From the NCBI GenBank assembly GCA_017979445.1, contig CM030710.1, positions 17,160,248 to 17,224,247 of the forward strand: 64,000 bases of DNA, given 5' to 3'. Position numbers and translations under genes: made by a program. Under the pieces are notes generated by a model. It did not search any database and had not been told where the DNA came from. It was given only the letters and a program-made list of their open reading frames with translations. Positions 12,601 through 24,860 of this stretch are shown here, piece after piece. This DNA is from Akebia trifoliata. Lineage: Eukaryota; Streptophyta; Magnoliopsida; Ranunculales; Lardizabalaceae. How positions within the stretch are numbered: position 1 is the first letter of the stretch; every line of letters starts with the position of its first letter.

Positions 12601-14100
12601 TCCTCAAAAGGTTGATTTAATTTTATCTTTAATCTTGATTGGTTGATTGAGTTTAATTTGAACTTTGATTTTGATTTTTTAATTTGTTGCTCGACTTTAG
12701 TTATTTTTTGATGGAATTTTAATTTGGATTGATTAATTAGTCTTTAATTTGATTTTAGATTTGATTTTTTATTTAATTTTGAATTTGAATTTGAATTTTA
12801 AGTTTTAATTGGTCGATTAAATTTTAATTTTAGTTTAATGGTTATTTTCAATTTGAATTTTTTTAAAATTTGATTGTGAATTTTAATCGGTTGTTTTAAT
12901 TTTAAATTTTAAATTTTAATTTAATTTTGATTAGTCGAGAGTTTTTTCAACTTGTTTAATTCTTTTATTACGTTTTCCTAAGCGTCAAGGTTTTTAAGTA
13001 GGAGTTGGACATTAAGGGGTGTTTTAGTCATTTTTTGTGATTTCTCTTAAATTTCTCTATTTTTGTCGATTTGGGTCTCATTAGACTTGAAATTATATTA
13101 TGAATACAATGTAGGTATTTTTGAGACTTTTCGGAGGTCTGAAATTCATGAGGGGTATTTTCATCATTTTATTGATTTTTGTTACTTTTTGCGAATTTTG
13201 GCATGAGGTTTCTTTTAGTCCCAATGTGATTGTTTCTAAGTTTCAAGGTCTCATTTTTCTAGCTTTGCGAGGTCTCTAAGTTATCAAAATGCATAGCGAA
13301 CCTAATTGTGTGTATTTGGTAAATCAAGTATATGGTATAGCGATCCTAAGCGCGGGTAATTCTATGTTGCGTGGCAAAGAGAAAGAAGAAAGTGAAATTA
13401 AAAGAATTGGAGGAAAATAGAGGGAATTGGAAGAAGGCCTCTCAGAAGCTTTCAAGTTCTTTGCACTCATCATTAAGAATCCACCATAGTCGGGTGACGA
13501 ATTGTCGAATCAGGCGGGTGCAAAAATGGGGTGTTTATAGATGCCCTTCTTTGGCAGAGGGTAGAAACAAACTAGATGGAAAATCTACTTTGGTAGATAG
13601 TGCGACATCTGAATGCCAAAGTCAGTGACAATTCATTTTGTAGCCTGATTTGACAATTTGTCAAGGCGTCCAGATTTTTGAGGGTAAGCTTTCCCTAGAC
13701 TAAAAAATGTCAGATCCTCGAGCGTGAACTCTCATTGACGAACGGTGTCAGATCCTTGAATTATGAAAATTCTCCCTGACTTATGCAAGAGTGCACGTGT
13801 GTGCAATGGTGTGGTGCTTATGGAATATTCCATCGGATCATTGAGAATAAACTATTCTCGATAAAAAAATGTCAGGTCCTAGAGATCTCTCGCTAACAAT
13901 AATGATTCAAATTGAAATGCACATACGCATACGATATTGAATTTTTCGGAATTATGGTAAGGTTGTAGTCATAGTATTATTGGAATCAGGTGATGTAAGA
14001 AATTCATTAAATCCTATTGGAAATTTTTTTTTTTTTTAGAGTTCAAAAACTTTGAGTCTTGCTTATCGGACTCGAGCTTATGGAAGGGACTTGCAGGAAC
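9700..14100. mobile_element. Probable relic of a non-coding (LARD-like) LTR element
   Basis: Near 9800-9960 the sequence contains GTTGCCACTTAGTTTAGG and AGGCACCGAACCCGCC; near 13490-13560 it contains CAGGCGGGTGCAAAAATGGG followed by TGTTTATAGATGCCC, a plausible polypurine tract and LTR start. The interior is a degenerate AT-rich array (10130-11390), a GA/GT-rich stretch (11400-12330) whose open frames are compositional artefacts, and a TTTAATTTTGAATT-rich stretch (12500-12960). No protein domain is visible. The call rests on pattern resemblance only. Confidence 0.3.
10130..11390. repeat. Degenerate AT-rich tandem-like array
   Basis: The theme AAATTAGAAATTTGTGAATATG recurs for about 1.2 kb with heavy variation (AAATAGAAAATCACAAATAC, TTCAAATTAGAAAGTCATAA, AAATCAATATCATGTAAATT). 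Spacing between successive 'AAATTAGAAA' cores is roughly 30-60 bases. It is neither a clean satellite nor a coding region. Confidence 0.6.
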
Positions 14101-14169
14101 TTATTAGAATCCTACTTTAACTCATATCCTATGATTCAGAGTAAAAAATTATACTTTCGACCCAGGTTA

Positions 14170-17100
14170 GCTATTTAGGAAAAATCTGTTAGAACAGTAT
14201 ACCTTAAAGAATTGGATAGTGAAGAAAAATTATAGTCAGAAATCTAGAGTCCAATGGTTAAAGGAAGGAGATCGGAATACTCGTTTTTTTCTACAATTTA
14301 GTAGTGGAGAACAATGCGCGCAATGGGATATCAGAATTGTTAAATGCGGAGGGAGATTCCATTACAGATGAGGCTCAAATGGGGATTTGGACTACCATTT
14401 TCTACTCAAATTTATTCAAGGAACCTGCTCCCACTGTAAGTGAAAATATTCCATCTATTTCAAAATTATCAGTAGCCCAAAGTTGGTCTCTAATCAATCC
14501 TGTGACTAGAGAAGAAATAAGGCAAGTTGTTTTTGAGTCCCTAAAAAACAAATCCCTCGGACCGGATGGGTTTGGGATGGAATTCTTCATTTATTTTTGG
14601 GATATTGTGGAAGATGACTTCTGTGCTGCTATAGATAACTTCTTTCGTCATGGGAAGATGTTAAAAGAGTTGAATGCTACATTTTTATGTCTTATCCCAA
14701 AGGAAGGGAATGCCAAAACTCTTGATAAATTTCATCCTATTGCGCTTTGCAATTTTGTTTATAAAATCATTTCCAAAATTCTTTCTAATAGACCATCAGT
14801 TTGTTTTAATTCCATTGTAAGCTTCAATCAATCGGCTTTTGTTAAAGGTTGAAAGGTCCAAAGATAATATCCTTCTTGCGCATGAGATGGTCCACAATTT
14901 ACTTTTAGCTTTGTCTCCTAAAGCCCTTTGTGCTAAATTGGATATCCGTAAGGTGTATTATGTCAATTGGATGTTCCTAAAGTCTATTTTAATCCAAGTG
15001 GGATGTCCGCTAGTCTTTGTTAGTTTGGTTATGGAATGTGTGTCCGCCTCTAAATTCTCTGTAATCATTAATGGGTCTTCACATGGGTTTTTCCCTAGCA
15101 AAAAAGCTTTACGCCAAGATGATCCACTTTTTCCTTACCTATTTACCCTTATTATGGAAGCGTTCACTTGTCTATTTCAGTTTAAAGTGGGCTCAAATCA
15201 AATTTTTATTCCTTTTATCCAAGGAGTCCATGGGATTTCACATCTAATCTTTGCAGATGATGTTATTCTTTTCTTACAAAATGACATTAACTCTGTGCAT
15301 CAAACTAGAGGTTTTAAGTCATTTCATAGAATTTCGGGGCTCCAAATTAATGTTACCAATAGTAACATCTTTTTCAGTAAATCTTGTATGAAGATCAATT
15401 TGATTCTGAGTACTTTTGGCTTTAACGAGGGAAATCTTCTTATCCCTTATTTAGGACTCCTTTTTTCTTCTTGTTTGACTCATACTCTTTGCCAACCATT
15501 AATTGACAAAATTTATAAAAGAATTGCTGGGTGGAAGGGACACTTACTTTCTTATGCGGGGAGGGTTGAGTTGATTAAGTCGGTTCTTTCAATTTTTCAT
15601 TTGTATTGGTCAACTTCATTTAATATTCCAATTAGTGTCTTGAAAAAAATGGTCACTTAGTAAATTTCTGTGGAGTGTTCCAAATCTTGATCGTTCTAAT
15701 CATCTTGTCAATTGGAATAAAGTGTGTTCTCCTAGAAAATTGGGAGGCATTGGCATTCATCGATTAAGGGATAGAAATAAAATAGGTATGATGGAACTCT
15801 TCTGGAATTTGGTAGGGAATAAATCCATGTGGGCGAAATGGATGGGATAAAGGTTTGTTGGTGGTTCAGATATTTGGCATTGCCATGTCTCTCAAAATTC
15901 ATCATGGGCGTGGAAAGGCATCCTAAAGGTGAGAGAATTCCATGAATTTTATCAGAATAAAATTGGGTGATGGAATGTCAACATCTATGTGGAGGGACCC
16001 TTGGATAGAAGGGAGATCACTAATTTCCAGATTTGGTAATAGGATTGTGAGCCTTTTTTTGGATGCAAAAATTTCTGATTTTATGGAGGATAATAATTGG
16101 CATCTATTGACTGAATGGAAGAAGTGTGAAATCTTATTGGTTCGCAACGGCTACCACGTGGGCTACTAAATGATAAAGTAGTTTGGTTACCAACATTGAA
16201 TGGGAAGTTTACAATGAAGAGTGCATATGAAGCCATTCAAGGAGATCATCAAACTCTATTTTGGTATGATATAGTTTGGCATTCAAAATCTATTCTGAGA
16301 CATTCTTTTGTAGCTTGGTTAGCAATCCTTAAAAAACTTTCAACGATTGATAACCTACAAAAGAGAGATGTATTCTTTGTTTGCGGGATGTGGAAACAAT
16401 AGACCACCTCTTTTTTAGGTGTCCATTTAGTAGATGGGTTCGGAGTTCGGCTCTTAGGATATTTGGAATTACTAGAATGGACATGGGTACTATGGTGGAA
16501 GAAATTCTTATCGTGAAGGGTGTGAGATTTCCTAACAATATCATTTACAAAATGCTTTGTCTTTGCTTTTGTTCAGTGATTTACCATCTTTGGAAGGAAA
16601 GGAATCGGCAAATTTTTGAAGAAACTATATCTCTAAAATCTTTTATTCTTGCCCAAGTGGAGGAGGATATCAAGACTGTTTTCCACGATGAAGAAATAGA
16701 AGATAGCCATTTATCTGTGAGTACCCCATTCTTCATTAGCTGGAATTGTTCATGGAAAGTTTAAAAAAAATCTGTGAAGGAATTTTCTTGGAGGCAGCCC
16801 GATATTAATTGGATTAAAATTAATACGGATGCATCGAAGAGAGATGATTATGCTGGGATTGGCTTCATAGGCAGGGATTCGAACGGATATTTTATCTTTG
16901 TGGCATGGTCGAATGTTATTGATGATGATATTGTGAGTATTGAGCCATCGGCCATAAAGAAAGCCTCAAATATGCAGTTCTCAAGGGCCACCAATCCATT
17001 ATAGTGAGTTCAGATTCATTATATGCAATAAATGTTATTAATAAAGTGAATGAACCCGGTTGGAAGTACGAAGATTTAGTCGAGGAGATAAGGAATTTGG

Positions 17101-17328
17101 TTTTGAGAGTTACAAGATGCAATTTTGAATTTTGGTGGAGGGAGGCGAATAGAGCAGCAGATTATCTAACAAGACTTGGCGTTCTTGCTGGGGAATTTAA
17201 TGTAATTGAGGATGTGTCGCTAATACCTCAAGAACTTGTGAGAATTGTAGTAGAATATCAAATTTGTTTGTATTCTCGTTAGTTTTTTTAATAAAAAGGG
17301 TGGGGTCCCTACAACTTACCGATAAAAA
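14170..17328 (+). mobile_element. Degenerate plant L1-clade LINE, ORF2 remains
   Basis: Frames on the + strand run in order through LINE ORF2, broken by several frameshifts and stops. At about 14245-14290 is SRVQWLKEGDRNTRFF, the linker before the reverse transcriptase. At 14304-14852 come RT blocks including LGPDGFGMEFF and LIPKEGNAK. At 14839-15660 come the rest of the RT with the catalytic FADDVILF at about 15253 and the post-RT YAGRVELIKSVLS. At 15940-16760 is a zf-RVT-like region (FVCGMWK, HLFFRCPFSRWV, LWKERNRQIFEE). At 16774-17282 is an RNase H domain (KINTDASKRDD, SDSLYAINVINK, WWREANRAADYL). It ends in GATAAAAAAAAA at about 17320. The 5' part (ORF1, endonuclease) is missing, consistent with 5' truncation. 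No target duplication was identified. Confidence 0.9.
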
Positions 17329-17339
17329 AAAAGTATTTG

Positions 17340-20300
17340 AAGAAACAAAGCAAGTAGGCATTAAGTGGGGTGAGTCCCTTTTGGAAGAGGTAGTAGGGAT
17401 AGATCTAGAGATAGGGACAGTTCCAACAAAAATATAAAAATAAATGAATTTGAAATAATGAATTAATAAATAAATAAAAAAATGATTTTCATTTAAAAAA
17501 AAAGAAACAGAAAAAGAAAAGAAAAAAAAAAGGAGTTATGTTCCAATTGTCTTGTGATGAGGGTTTTTGGCTGTTTGTTTCAGTTTTACTGATTATTATT
17601 TTTTATGTCTAACCATCTGTCATTTTCATGTATCAGGCATATGAGTAAGAAGCATCTTATTGATCTTTAAGCTACTTGATGGTGAGAAAAGGCATCAAAT
17701 GGTCAAGCTTGCCTTTTATTTGTTTCTCTTCTTCATAGTCATTTACAGGTCTGTTTTAGAACTAATTGTGTAATTAATATTTTAATATGCATGTTGGTCA
17801 TCTTGCACTTTATGCATTATTATGTGCTAATGGAAGGTCTTCCCTGCTGTTTGTGGGCATAAAAAATCGGTCTTTTCTTTGATTATGACAGCTTGATGAG
17901 ACTAAATGCTTAATTTTATCTAAAATTATTGCTATATTTTATTAGATTTGTTTTAAGGTAAAATTTATGGACTGAATAATTACATTTAATCTCCCTTCTT
18001 CGGATTTAGCTAATTACATTTGTAGTGATTTACTTTTTTTTTTGTTAGCTGCCAAGAACTTAAGGTATTTGCAAGATTGGTTGTAACCTTCATAGGCTTG
18101 TTGGGACTCCGCCTCAGACGGGTTATCCAATTCATCAAAACTTATTATGGTATAAATTTTTACAAGTGGGAATGAATGCTACTTGGAAACAACAATCATC
18201 ATTAAAGCCTTAACCCAAAAATATGGAATGAATCTTGTTCCACCATTCAATTCTGAATTGAGAACAATGAAAAAATACTAGAATTTAATGGTGAATTGGC
18301 TATTCTGTGTTAAAATAGTTTTCTTTTGTAAGAAAGTCCTGGAGGAGCACAAAGATAACCTTATTAATCATGGCTCATGAGGTTCCATGTATTTTCCCTG
18401 ATTTGGCAGTCATGTTCCAACAAAACAGAAAGCAAGATTTGGAGCAGTAACCATGTTGGACAAGGAATCCTTGGAAATACCAATTTTACGACTTGAATTT
18501 TTCAAATGGGTGTAATTTGGAGGAAATAACAATTTTAATTTGGTTTGACTCTTTATAAGTCACCCGGAAATAAATGGGAGAGGTGCCACATGCTATAGTT
18601 GTCATCAAAGAAATCTCCTAATGGGTTCCACCTTTTTGATAAACTAAGGGATTGTGTCATCGAAACAAGACAAAGAAGATAAGCCATAGGTTGATGCTAA
18701 TTAAGAATAAAATTTAAGGTTAAAGCTTAAGTTTCTGGGATGATTGGCTGTAGATCTTCTCTCACTCTCACTCTCTCAGATCAATTCTGTTTCTGAACTG
18801 GAAGAACGATTGATCTTTTGCAGGCTTGTGTTGGCAATTGTTAAGTCAGTTACAGAAGATGATGATGGTTTGCTTGATTCTGGAGCATTTTGAAACCCCA
18901 TTGCCCAAGCAATGACGCAATCATTGTAAGTTTTTTCTTTTATTTGCTGTTATCTATTGGAAGAATCCTGATTTTTTTAATTAGCCAAGCATGTGTGTGT
19001 ATTATGTTTCTTCTATATGCATACTTGTTTGATTTGCATTGTGGGTTTTATTTGTTCTCATCGATTGCTTAAGTAAACTATTTTGATGTTATATTTGGCT
19101 AAAAGAGTGGCAACTACCCCCCACCCCTGCCCCTGCCCCAAAAAAACAGAAAAAAGAAAAGAAAAAATGTTTGGCTAAAGGGGTTGCAAGTGAGGGTGTG
19201 CTGTATGTAGAACCCTTGGGATGTTGGTGCCATATCTCAACAAATTTTGAAATCATAGAAGCCTCCCCATTCTTAAGTGATGTGTCAGAACCTTGTTTAA
19301 TTTTCAAATGTTGATAGTAATCTTTTCAGTAAAATTGGGGTTCAAATTGTTTAGGCATTCTCCTTGTCATGTTATTGCTGCCATCTAAAGTAGATTTATT
19401 TGAACAATCAACCCTAATTGGGTTTACATAGAAAAACAACATATTGTAGATGCAGAAATCTACTCTACCTTGAGATCCTAACGCAAATCAAGATCTCACA
19501 CCCAATAAACTACAAGAATAATGGGAAAGCATTGAAAAAGATATAACACATGGATTTTTTACGTGGTTCAATAAACGTGCCTACATCCATGGGTTCAAAG
19601 AGCCATTTCACTATAATGAATCTCGTGTTACATGATCTCCCTCTCCTTCCTCTACTTTTCTCCTCCCTTTACAATGGCTTTAGCCCCTTTTAAATGGAAA
19701 ACCCTAACCCCTAAAAAAAAATTCTAATCCTAATTTGATTACAATTTTCACATTTAACCCCATCCAAAATGAGTAATTATCTAAAGGGGAAGAATCCTTC
19801 CTAATTAGATGGAGTTTTTCCCAAACGTTGCCATGTACCTATCTTAAAATTCTCACTAATTGGTGTGAAACGAATGGTCCAGATGGGAGAGGATTTTATC
19901 CCTCCACATATATTACCTAAATTTTTCTGTGCATGTTAATAGGGTAGGTGAGTTGTATGGAAACGCTACAAATGTAATAGTTGAGTAAGTGGGTAGGTAA
20001 GGAGTTGGGAAGTAGGAAACGTGGATAAGTTTCGTGAGTTTAGTGGGATTCTATTTTGTTTGTATTTAATCTCAGATTTGAAAAGTAACATAAAATATGG
20101 AAAAAAATTATTGAGAAGTCCTTAATTGGATTTGGATATTGACCATCCTGAATTAATTTTGGTGGTCCAATCTCCCTCGAAGGAGATCATTATCTACCTT
20201 CTTTATCAATTTTTTTTTTTTTTTTTTTTTGTGATCTCTAAAAATTAGGCATGTAACACACCCTTTGACAAACAATCCTTATTTGAGGTCATATCACTAA

Positions 20301-21540
20301 AGATGTTTTCTATCCATGAAAATTTCCCTTACCATTGTAGCTGCTGCTCTACTTTTTTTAAAAAATTTTTATTGTTTGCTGTTCTACTCTGTTATGTAAC
20401 CCCAACACCAAAAAAAAAAACTTCGGAACTTAAATCCTTATGAAAACAAGCAACAATTTTTCAAAGACCCTATATTCTTTTGAAGTGTACACTATTGAAA
20501 TTCTAATTTGATTATACAAGTAGGATACTAATTACAAGACCATAACTATTTTCAAAACTCCGTATCATTTTTTTATTATTATTATTGTTTGCTGCTCTAC
20601 TCTGTTTTGTAACACCCTCAACCCCCAAGAAAAAGAATAAAAAAATGAAGATACTGTTAAATTTAGAAGTTGAAACATAAAGCTAATCAAGAGAGCTGCT
20701 ATTGGTACCCCAACTTTTACTTATTACATCCCAATTAAAGAGTGAATGGTTGGGAATAAGTAAGAGTTGGGGTGCCAATAGAAGCTCTATTGTAATTGTT
20801 TGCTAGATTTTTTTTTTTTTTTGGGTTGGGGGGGAGGGGGAGGGGGTGGTTGGTTTAGGATTTTGAGTCTAATCATAACTGTAAACAAGTACTGACATTG
20901 TTTGAATGTGTTTTAATCTTTTTAATGTTGAGATGATAATTTGAATCAAAGCTTTGTAATGTTTGAAAAGTGTGTTTTAATCTTTAGTTGGGGTGTTATA
21001 AGTTAAAGTTGGGGTGCCAATAACAACTCTCCTAATTAATTATCGGTTGCCATGCAGAGTATCCTGCCTCGCAGTCATTCAAATTTCTGTTCTTTGAGAG
21101 CGCGGAAGCAGATGCATCCACCTTAGAAAATGGCTGAAATTGAGTTTCTGAATTTTCTTCAAGCATGTTGTCTTAATGGTTATCACATGCAGAATTAATT
21201 TTTGTATTTCTTCGAACATGTAATTTTTTTCTTTTTTACTTCTAATTTCTTTTTAAGAAATTTGATTTGTTCTTTGGCTTGATGTTTCCTCTTGTATTTA
21301 TCTCACAAAACTTAAACTAATCGCATTGTTTATTTGCTTAACAAGTTCTCCATTGTAGTCTCATGTTATTTCTTGCTTGGATGTCTACTTGATTCTATTC
21401 TAGAATTGAAGCTGTGACATATATTTATTTGTCATCGTGGATACTCCTTCATATTATAGTGAGATGCTCACATTTAAGATATCTTTCTTAATTATTTTAC
21501 AAATATTCATAACGTTTGAAGTTTTGGTTTTACAAAAAAC
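17340..21540. other. Mostly gene-free; a few weak exon-like traces on + strand
   Basis: AT-rich with T-tracts at about 20210-20230 and 20810-20822. Three short pieces look coding-like behind plausible AG acceptors on the + strand: about 18409-18500 (frame PTKQKARFGAVTMLDKE), about 18824-18890 (LVLAIVKSVTEDDDGLLDSG) and 21058-21137. No protein family was recognised and no chain of exons could be joined confidently. Confidence 0.3.
21058..21137 (+). other. Possible terminal exon of an unrecognised gene
   Basis: Behind CCATGCAG the sequence stays open for 25 codons to TGA at 21135-21137; it includes YPASQSFKFLFFESAEADAS. The composition is protein-like and unlike the AT-rich surroundings. I do not recognise the product. 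It could be the remnant of a decayed gene whose other traces are at about 18.4 and 18.8 kb, or chance. Confidence 0.25.
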
Positions 21541-23529
21541 AACTCCCACATTCATCTTTTGGTTTCCTTTCGATGCCCAAGACGTCATTTTGATCAAATT
21601 TACATAAAAGATAACAGAATACTAATGACCAAGAATGGATGAAGGAATTTCACAATTCAAGCACTCCAATGATATATAAGTCATATAATGGGCCAAGTGA
21701 TGATATTGTTGTGACTTAAATCCAACAGAGCAAGTCATTTATGTTGGGGAAAGCTTCCCTTAGATCGACTAAGAATGATAAACTTTGAAGATTCAAAATA
21801 GGGATCAAACAAAAACATGAGATTTACATGATTCGGTAAGATTGCCTACTTCCATGAGCAGCGATGATAATTCTTTGTTCATGAAAAACTATGAAAATAT
21901 AGTTTTTTAAGGGTTTTTGAACTTGGAATATATTTCACGTCCTAGGGTGAAACTTTTATTTTTTTAATGACAAAAATACCCCAAAAGTTGTACAGACATC
22001 CAAAAAATCTAGAATACACAAAAAAAAACTCATGTTAGGGTCATAAATCAACAAATTTTCACATATTTTTTAAATTGCTACAATTAAATTATTGGGCAAC
22101 TCAATTATGACAAAGAATGAATGAAGGGACTTCACAATTCAAGCACTCCAACGATGTATAAGTCACATAATGGGTATTAATGGATCAAGTGATGATATTG
22201 TTGTGACTTAAAATCCAATTGAGTGAGTCATATTTGTTGTAGAAAGACAACCTTAGATTGATCAAGAATGATAAACTATGAAGATTCAAAATAGAGATCA
22301 AACGACCCATCGGGGCTAGCTGAGATGGTAAGGATGGACTGGGTGTGGTCCCTAGGTCTTGACTTCGAATATCTATATGCTCTTCCACAAGGCTATATTT
22401 AAATGCCTACACAGTACAGGGTGGTAGTACGTGCAGCCCACCAAAACAAAAAAAATAAAATAAAATAAAATAGAGATCAAACAAAAACACAAGATTTACG
22501 GGATTCGGCAAGATTGCCCATGTCCATGGGCAACGATGATAATTCTTTGTTGATGAAAATTTGAGAAAATATAATTTTTTAGGGTATATGAACATGGAAT
22601 ATATATGAAGTCCTAGGGTGAAACTTGCATTTTCTAATGACAAAAATACCCCTAAAACTGTAGGGATGTCCAAAATATCACGAATACACCCAAAAAACAC
22701 GAGTTAGGGCCATAAATCAATAAATTTTTACATACGTTGTGTTCTCAGTAGATCTAACGACGAATCGCTTCTCAATAGCATGGCAAAAAGATTTATTGGT
22801 TTGACCACCTAGACAAATAAAAAATCAATCCAATGGTCTCATTTTTGGCCTAGAATGAAAAATGATTAAACCAAATGACTAGAGACAACCAAGGAATTTT
22901 TCCACTTGATTAGTTGGATCTCAACCATTTGTTTGATGGAGAAGACGTTTGAGTCTTCACTATTTTGTATAATTTTACAGACCCGTAGTCTAAGAATTTT
23001 TTAACAAGCCATGATTATCATAAATGTAGTAAACTAAATCACGACATTTTCAAAAAGTCGGATAGTTTTTGAAAAATCACTTTAATCTTAATCAACGATT
23101 TTTTAAAAAACTCATAGACTATTTTTTTAATTTTTATTTTTTTCATTCAATATATAAAATAAAATACATATTTTTTATAGTTCAAAATTTTATTCAACTT
23201 ATCTGATGTTTAATTTTCTGATATATTTATCTTTTGCCAATTATTTTTCGAAGCTTTAGATTACCAAATTATTCCCGAACCCCGACTTTGTTGCTATGTA
23301 CCTCGAGTCGAGTCGATTGGCTTTTTAGTTGACTCACCCCTTAACTTTCCTAAGTGTTATGCTAGAATATCATGCATCCAATGCAAAATAAAAGACACAC
23401 AGAGATTTACGAGGTTCACCCATTTATGGGCTACATCCTCGGAGTGCGATCAATCTTCTTTATTTAGTATGGGTTTACAAAAGTATTTTTTTTTTTTTCT
23501 GTCTTTCTCTCGAAGTTGTTATAAATATC
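21540..23529. repeat. Copy A of the repeated NAC 3' flank (two diverged units)
   Basis: Two successive units, about 21560-22100 and 22100-22740, share CTTCACAATTCAAGCACTCC, then TTGTTGTGACTTAAA, then GATTCAAAATAGRGATCAAAC, then a GATTTAC..GATTCGG..AAGATTGCC segment. The second unit carries a SINE; the first does not. The block continues through 22740-23529 (ACGAGGTTCACCCATTTATG at about 23410) into the NAC last exon. The same sequence recurs at 35080-36516, 40132-41297 and, inverted, 42910-44985. Confidence 0.8.
22304..22466 (+). mobile_element. tRNA-derived SINE (family 1), copy A
   Basis: A-box TAGCTGAGATGG at 22317-22328 and B-box GACTTCGAATATC at 22361-22373 lie about 33 bases apart, as in a tRNA promoter, and the element ends in an A-rich TAAAATAAAATAAA tail. 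A perfect 16-bp target duplication, AAAATAGAGATCAAAC, flanks it at 22288-22303 and 22467-22482. The neighbouring unit at about 21800 has the same locus without the insert (CAAAATAGGGATCAAAC), an empty site in the same window. Further copies: 25577-25694, 35535-35650, 40159-40309 and 44035-44190. Confidence 0.88.
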
Positions 23530-24658
23530 TCAAGAAAATTTATCAAATAATTCGCTCATGTCGGCATCCGTCCATTCTCTTGCTTCGTCAAGAATCGCTA
23601 ATTCTGAAGAAAATGGTTCTTTGTGTAATTGTCTTGAGTCATCTTCTGTCCATTCCAATAAATGGTGATCTTGCTCGGCTACCATATGAATATTGCTGGC
23701 TTGTTGTTGGAGTGAATTTACAATAACGTCCTCGTTGGATGTGGAAGCAAGCCTTCTATTTATTTCATCCATTGAAATGCCACAGTGTGACAACCAATCA
23801 AAACGATCTCTTAAAATATCTTGTAAATGATTGTCTTGTGTCGTCATGGCCACCATCACTGGTAATGTTGATTCCATCATTGGTACTACTAATGCTGATG
23901 GAGCTTCATTTGATTTCTTCACGTTCTCGTGAATCCGACATACGACCCAGTCTTCCAACTGCATGTTAACAATAAAGAAATTAATTATTATCATGAAATT
24001 AAATATTAATCAAAAATAGAAGAAGAAGAAGAAAGATCCATACATTGATTTTCTTCAAGTTGTTCAGCCGTTTCGTATGCGAGCTCTCAATGATTAGGTA
24101 TTCATGCATAATCCAATTGGTTTTTTGGTGAGACTTCCCTCTAAAGAACACCAAAGTTCTCTTGCACCCAATTATCTCTTTCTTGAGATAGATTTGTTTA
24201 TCACCCGTAGTCCTCCAAAAACCATCAACCGTAAGACGATTTGGACGTTTCCCATTGGGATGCTTTCGATACCTTTGTGTGAAGAAGTAAAAGTCTTTCT
24301 CCATTTGAAGTTTGTACATCTCTGTTCAATTAATTAACAAATAAATAATTAAAAATTAATTAAACTTCATCTCTCAAAAAAAAAAAATAAATAAATAAAT
24401 AAATAAATAAATAACAAGAACAACCAACAACCAACATCCAAATTTATTTATGAGAGTGAAACCTGCGAGATTTTCAGGATTGTATTGGTAGAGATTCTCT
24501 TCTGGAATTTTCTTACAAGGTAATTCTTGATCCAAAATTTTTTTGAGAAGATAATCCAATATTAATTCTTGATCGGTAGGACAGAAACGATAACCCGGTG
24601 GAAGCATGAAGCATTCTTCTTCTTGAACATTAACACGTCCTCTTTCTTGATATTCCAT
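23530..24658 (-). CDS. NAC-domain transcription factor
   Basis: Three exons on the - strand: 24658-24463, 24321-24044 and 23958-23530, with GT/AG borders and matching phase, giving about 300 aa. The ATG at 24658 is the first in an open exon 1. NAC subdomains follow in order: LPPGYRFCPTDQELILDYLL (A) from about residue 18; an acidic KIPEENLYQYNPENLAG (B); DFYFFTQRYRKHPNGKRPNR and FWRTTGDKQIYLKKEIIGCK (C); TLVFFRGKSHQKTNWIMHEY (D); then LEDWVVCRIHENVKKS (E) at the start of exon 3. The exon 3 tail is acidic and Gln/Asp-rich, as in NAC activation regions. It is a nuclear DNA-binding protein. Compared with the usual W(K)ATGxDK pattern, subdomain C reads WRTTGDK, one residue shorter, so DNA binding may be altered. 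Intron 1 (24322-24462) contains an AAAT microsatellite. The 3' end and downstream flank have been copied to three other places in the window. Confidence 0.88.
24385..24414. repeat. (AAAT)n microsatellite in NAC intron 1
   Basis: Run of seven to eight AAAT units following an A-tract, between the exon 2 acceptor and the exon 1 donor. Confidence 0.9.
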
Positions 24659-24850
24659 CTTTTTGTTCTTGATTCTTTAGATTTCTTGTATGTACGTACG
24701 TACGTAGTAGAAGGACCGATTGGAATTTGAAACTACTTCCAAGTAAAACTAAACTAAACAGCTGGAAAAAACCCAATCGCAATCTTCTTCTCTCAAGCCT
24801 ACGTTGAATGGATGTCTCACGTGTATGATGTATTCGGAGATAGAAAATGG

Positions 24851-24860
24851 ATTTTTATAG
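24851..24860 (-). promoter_or_regulatory. Putative TATA box of the NAC gene
   Basis: On the - strand the sequence reads CTATAAAAAT, about 195 bases before the NAC ATG. No competing TATA was noted closer. A CGTA repeat (about 24691-24706) lies in the presumed 5' UTR. Position fits a plant core promoter, but no start site can be verified. Confidence 0.45.

Noticed and set aside
22304..22466. A tRNA gene, because of A and B boxes
   Set aside because: It cannot fold into a full cloverleaf by eye, has an A-rich tail and is bounded by a target duplication: a SINE.
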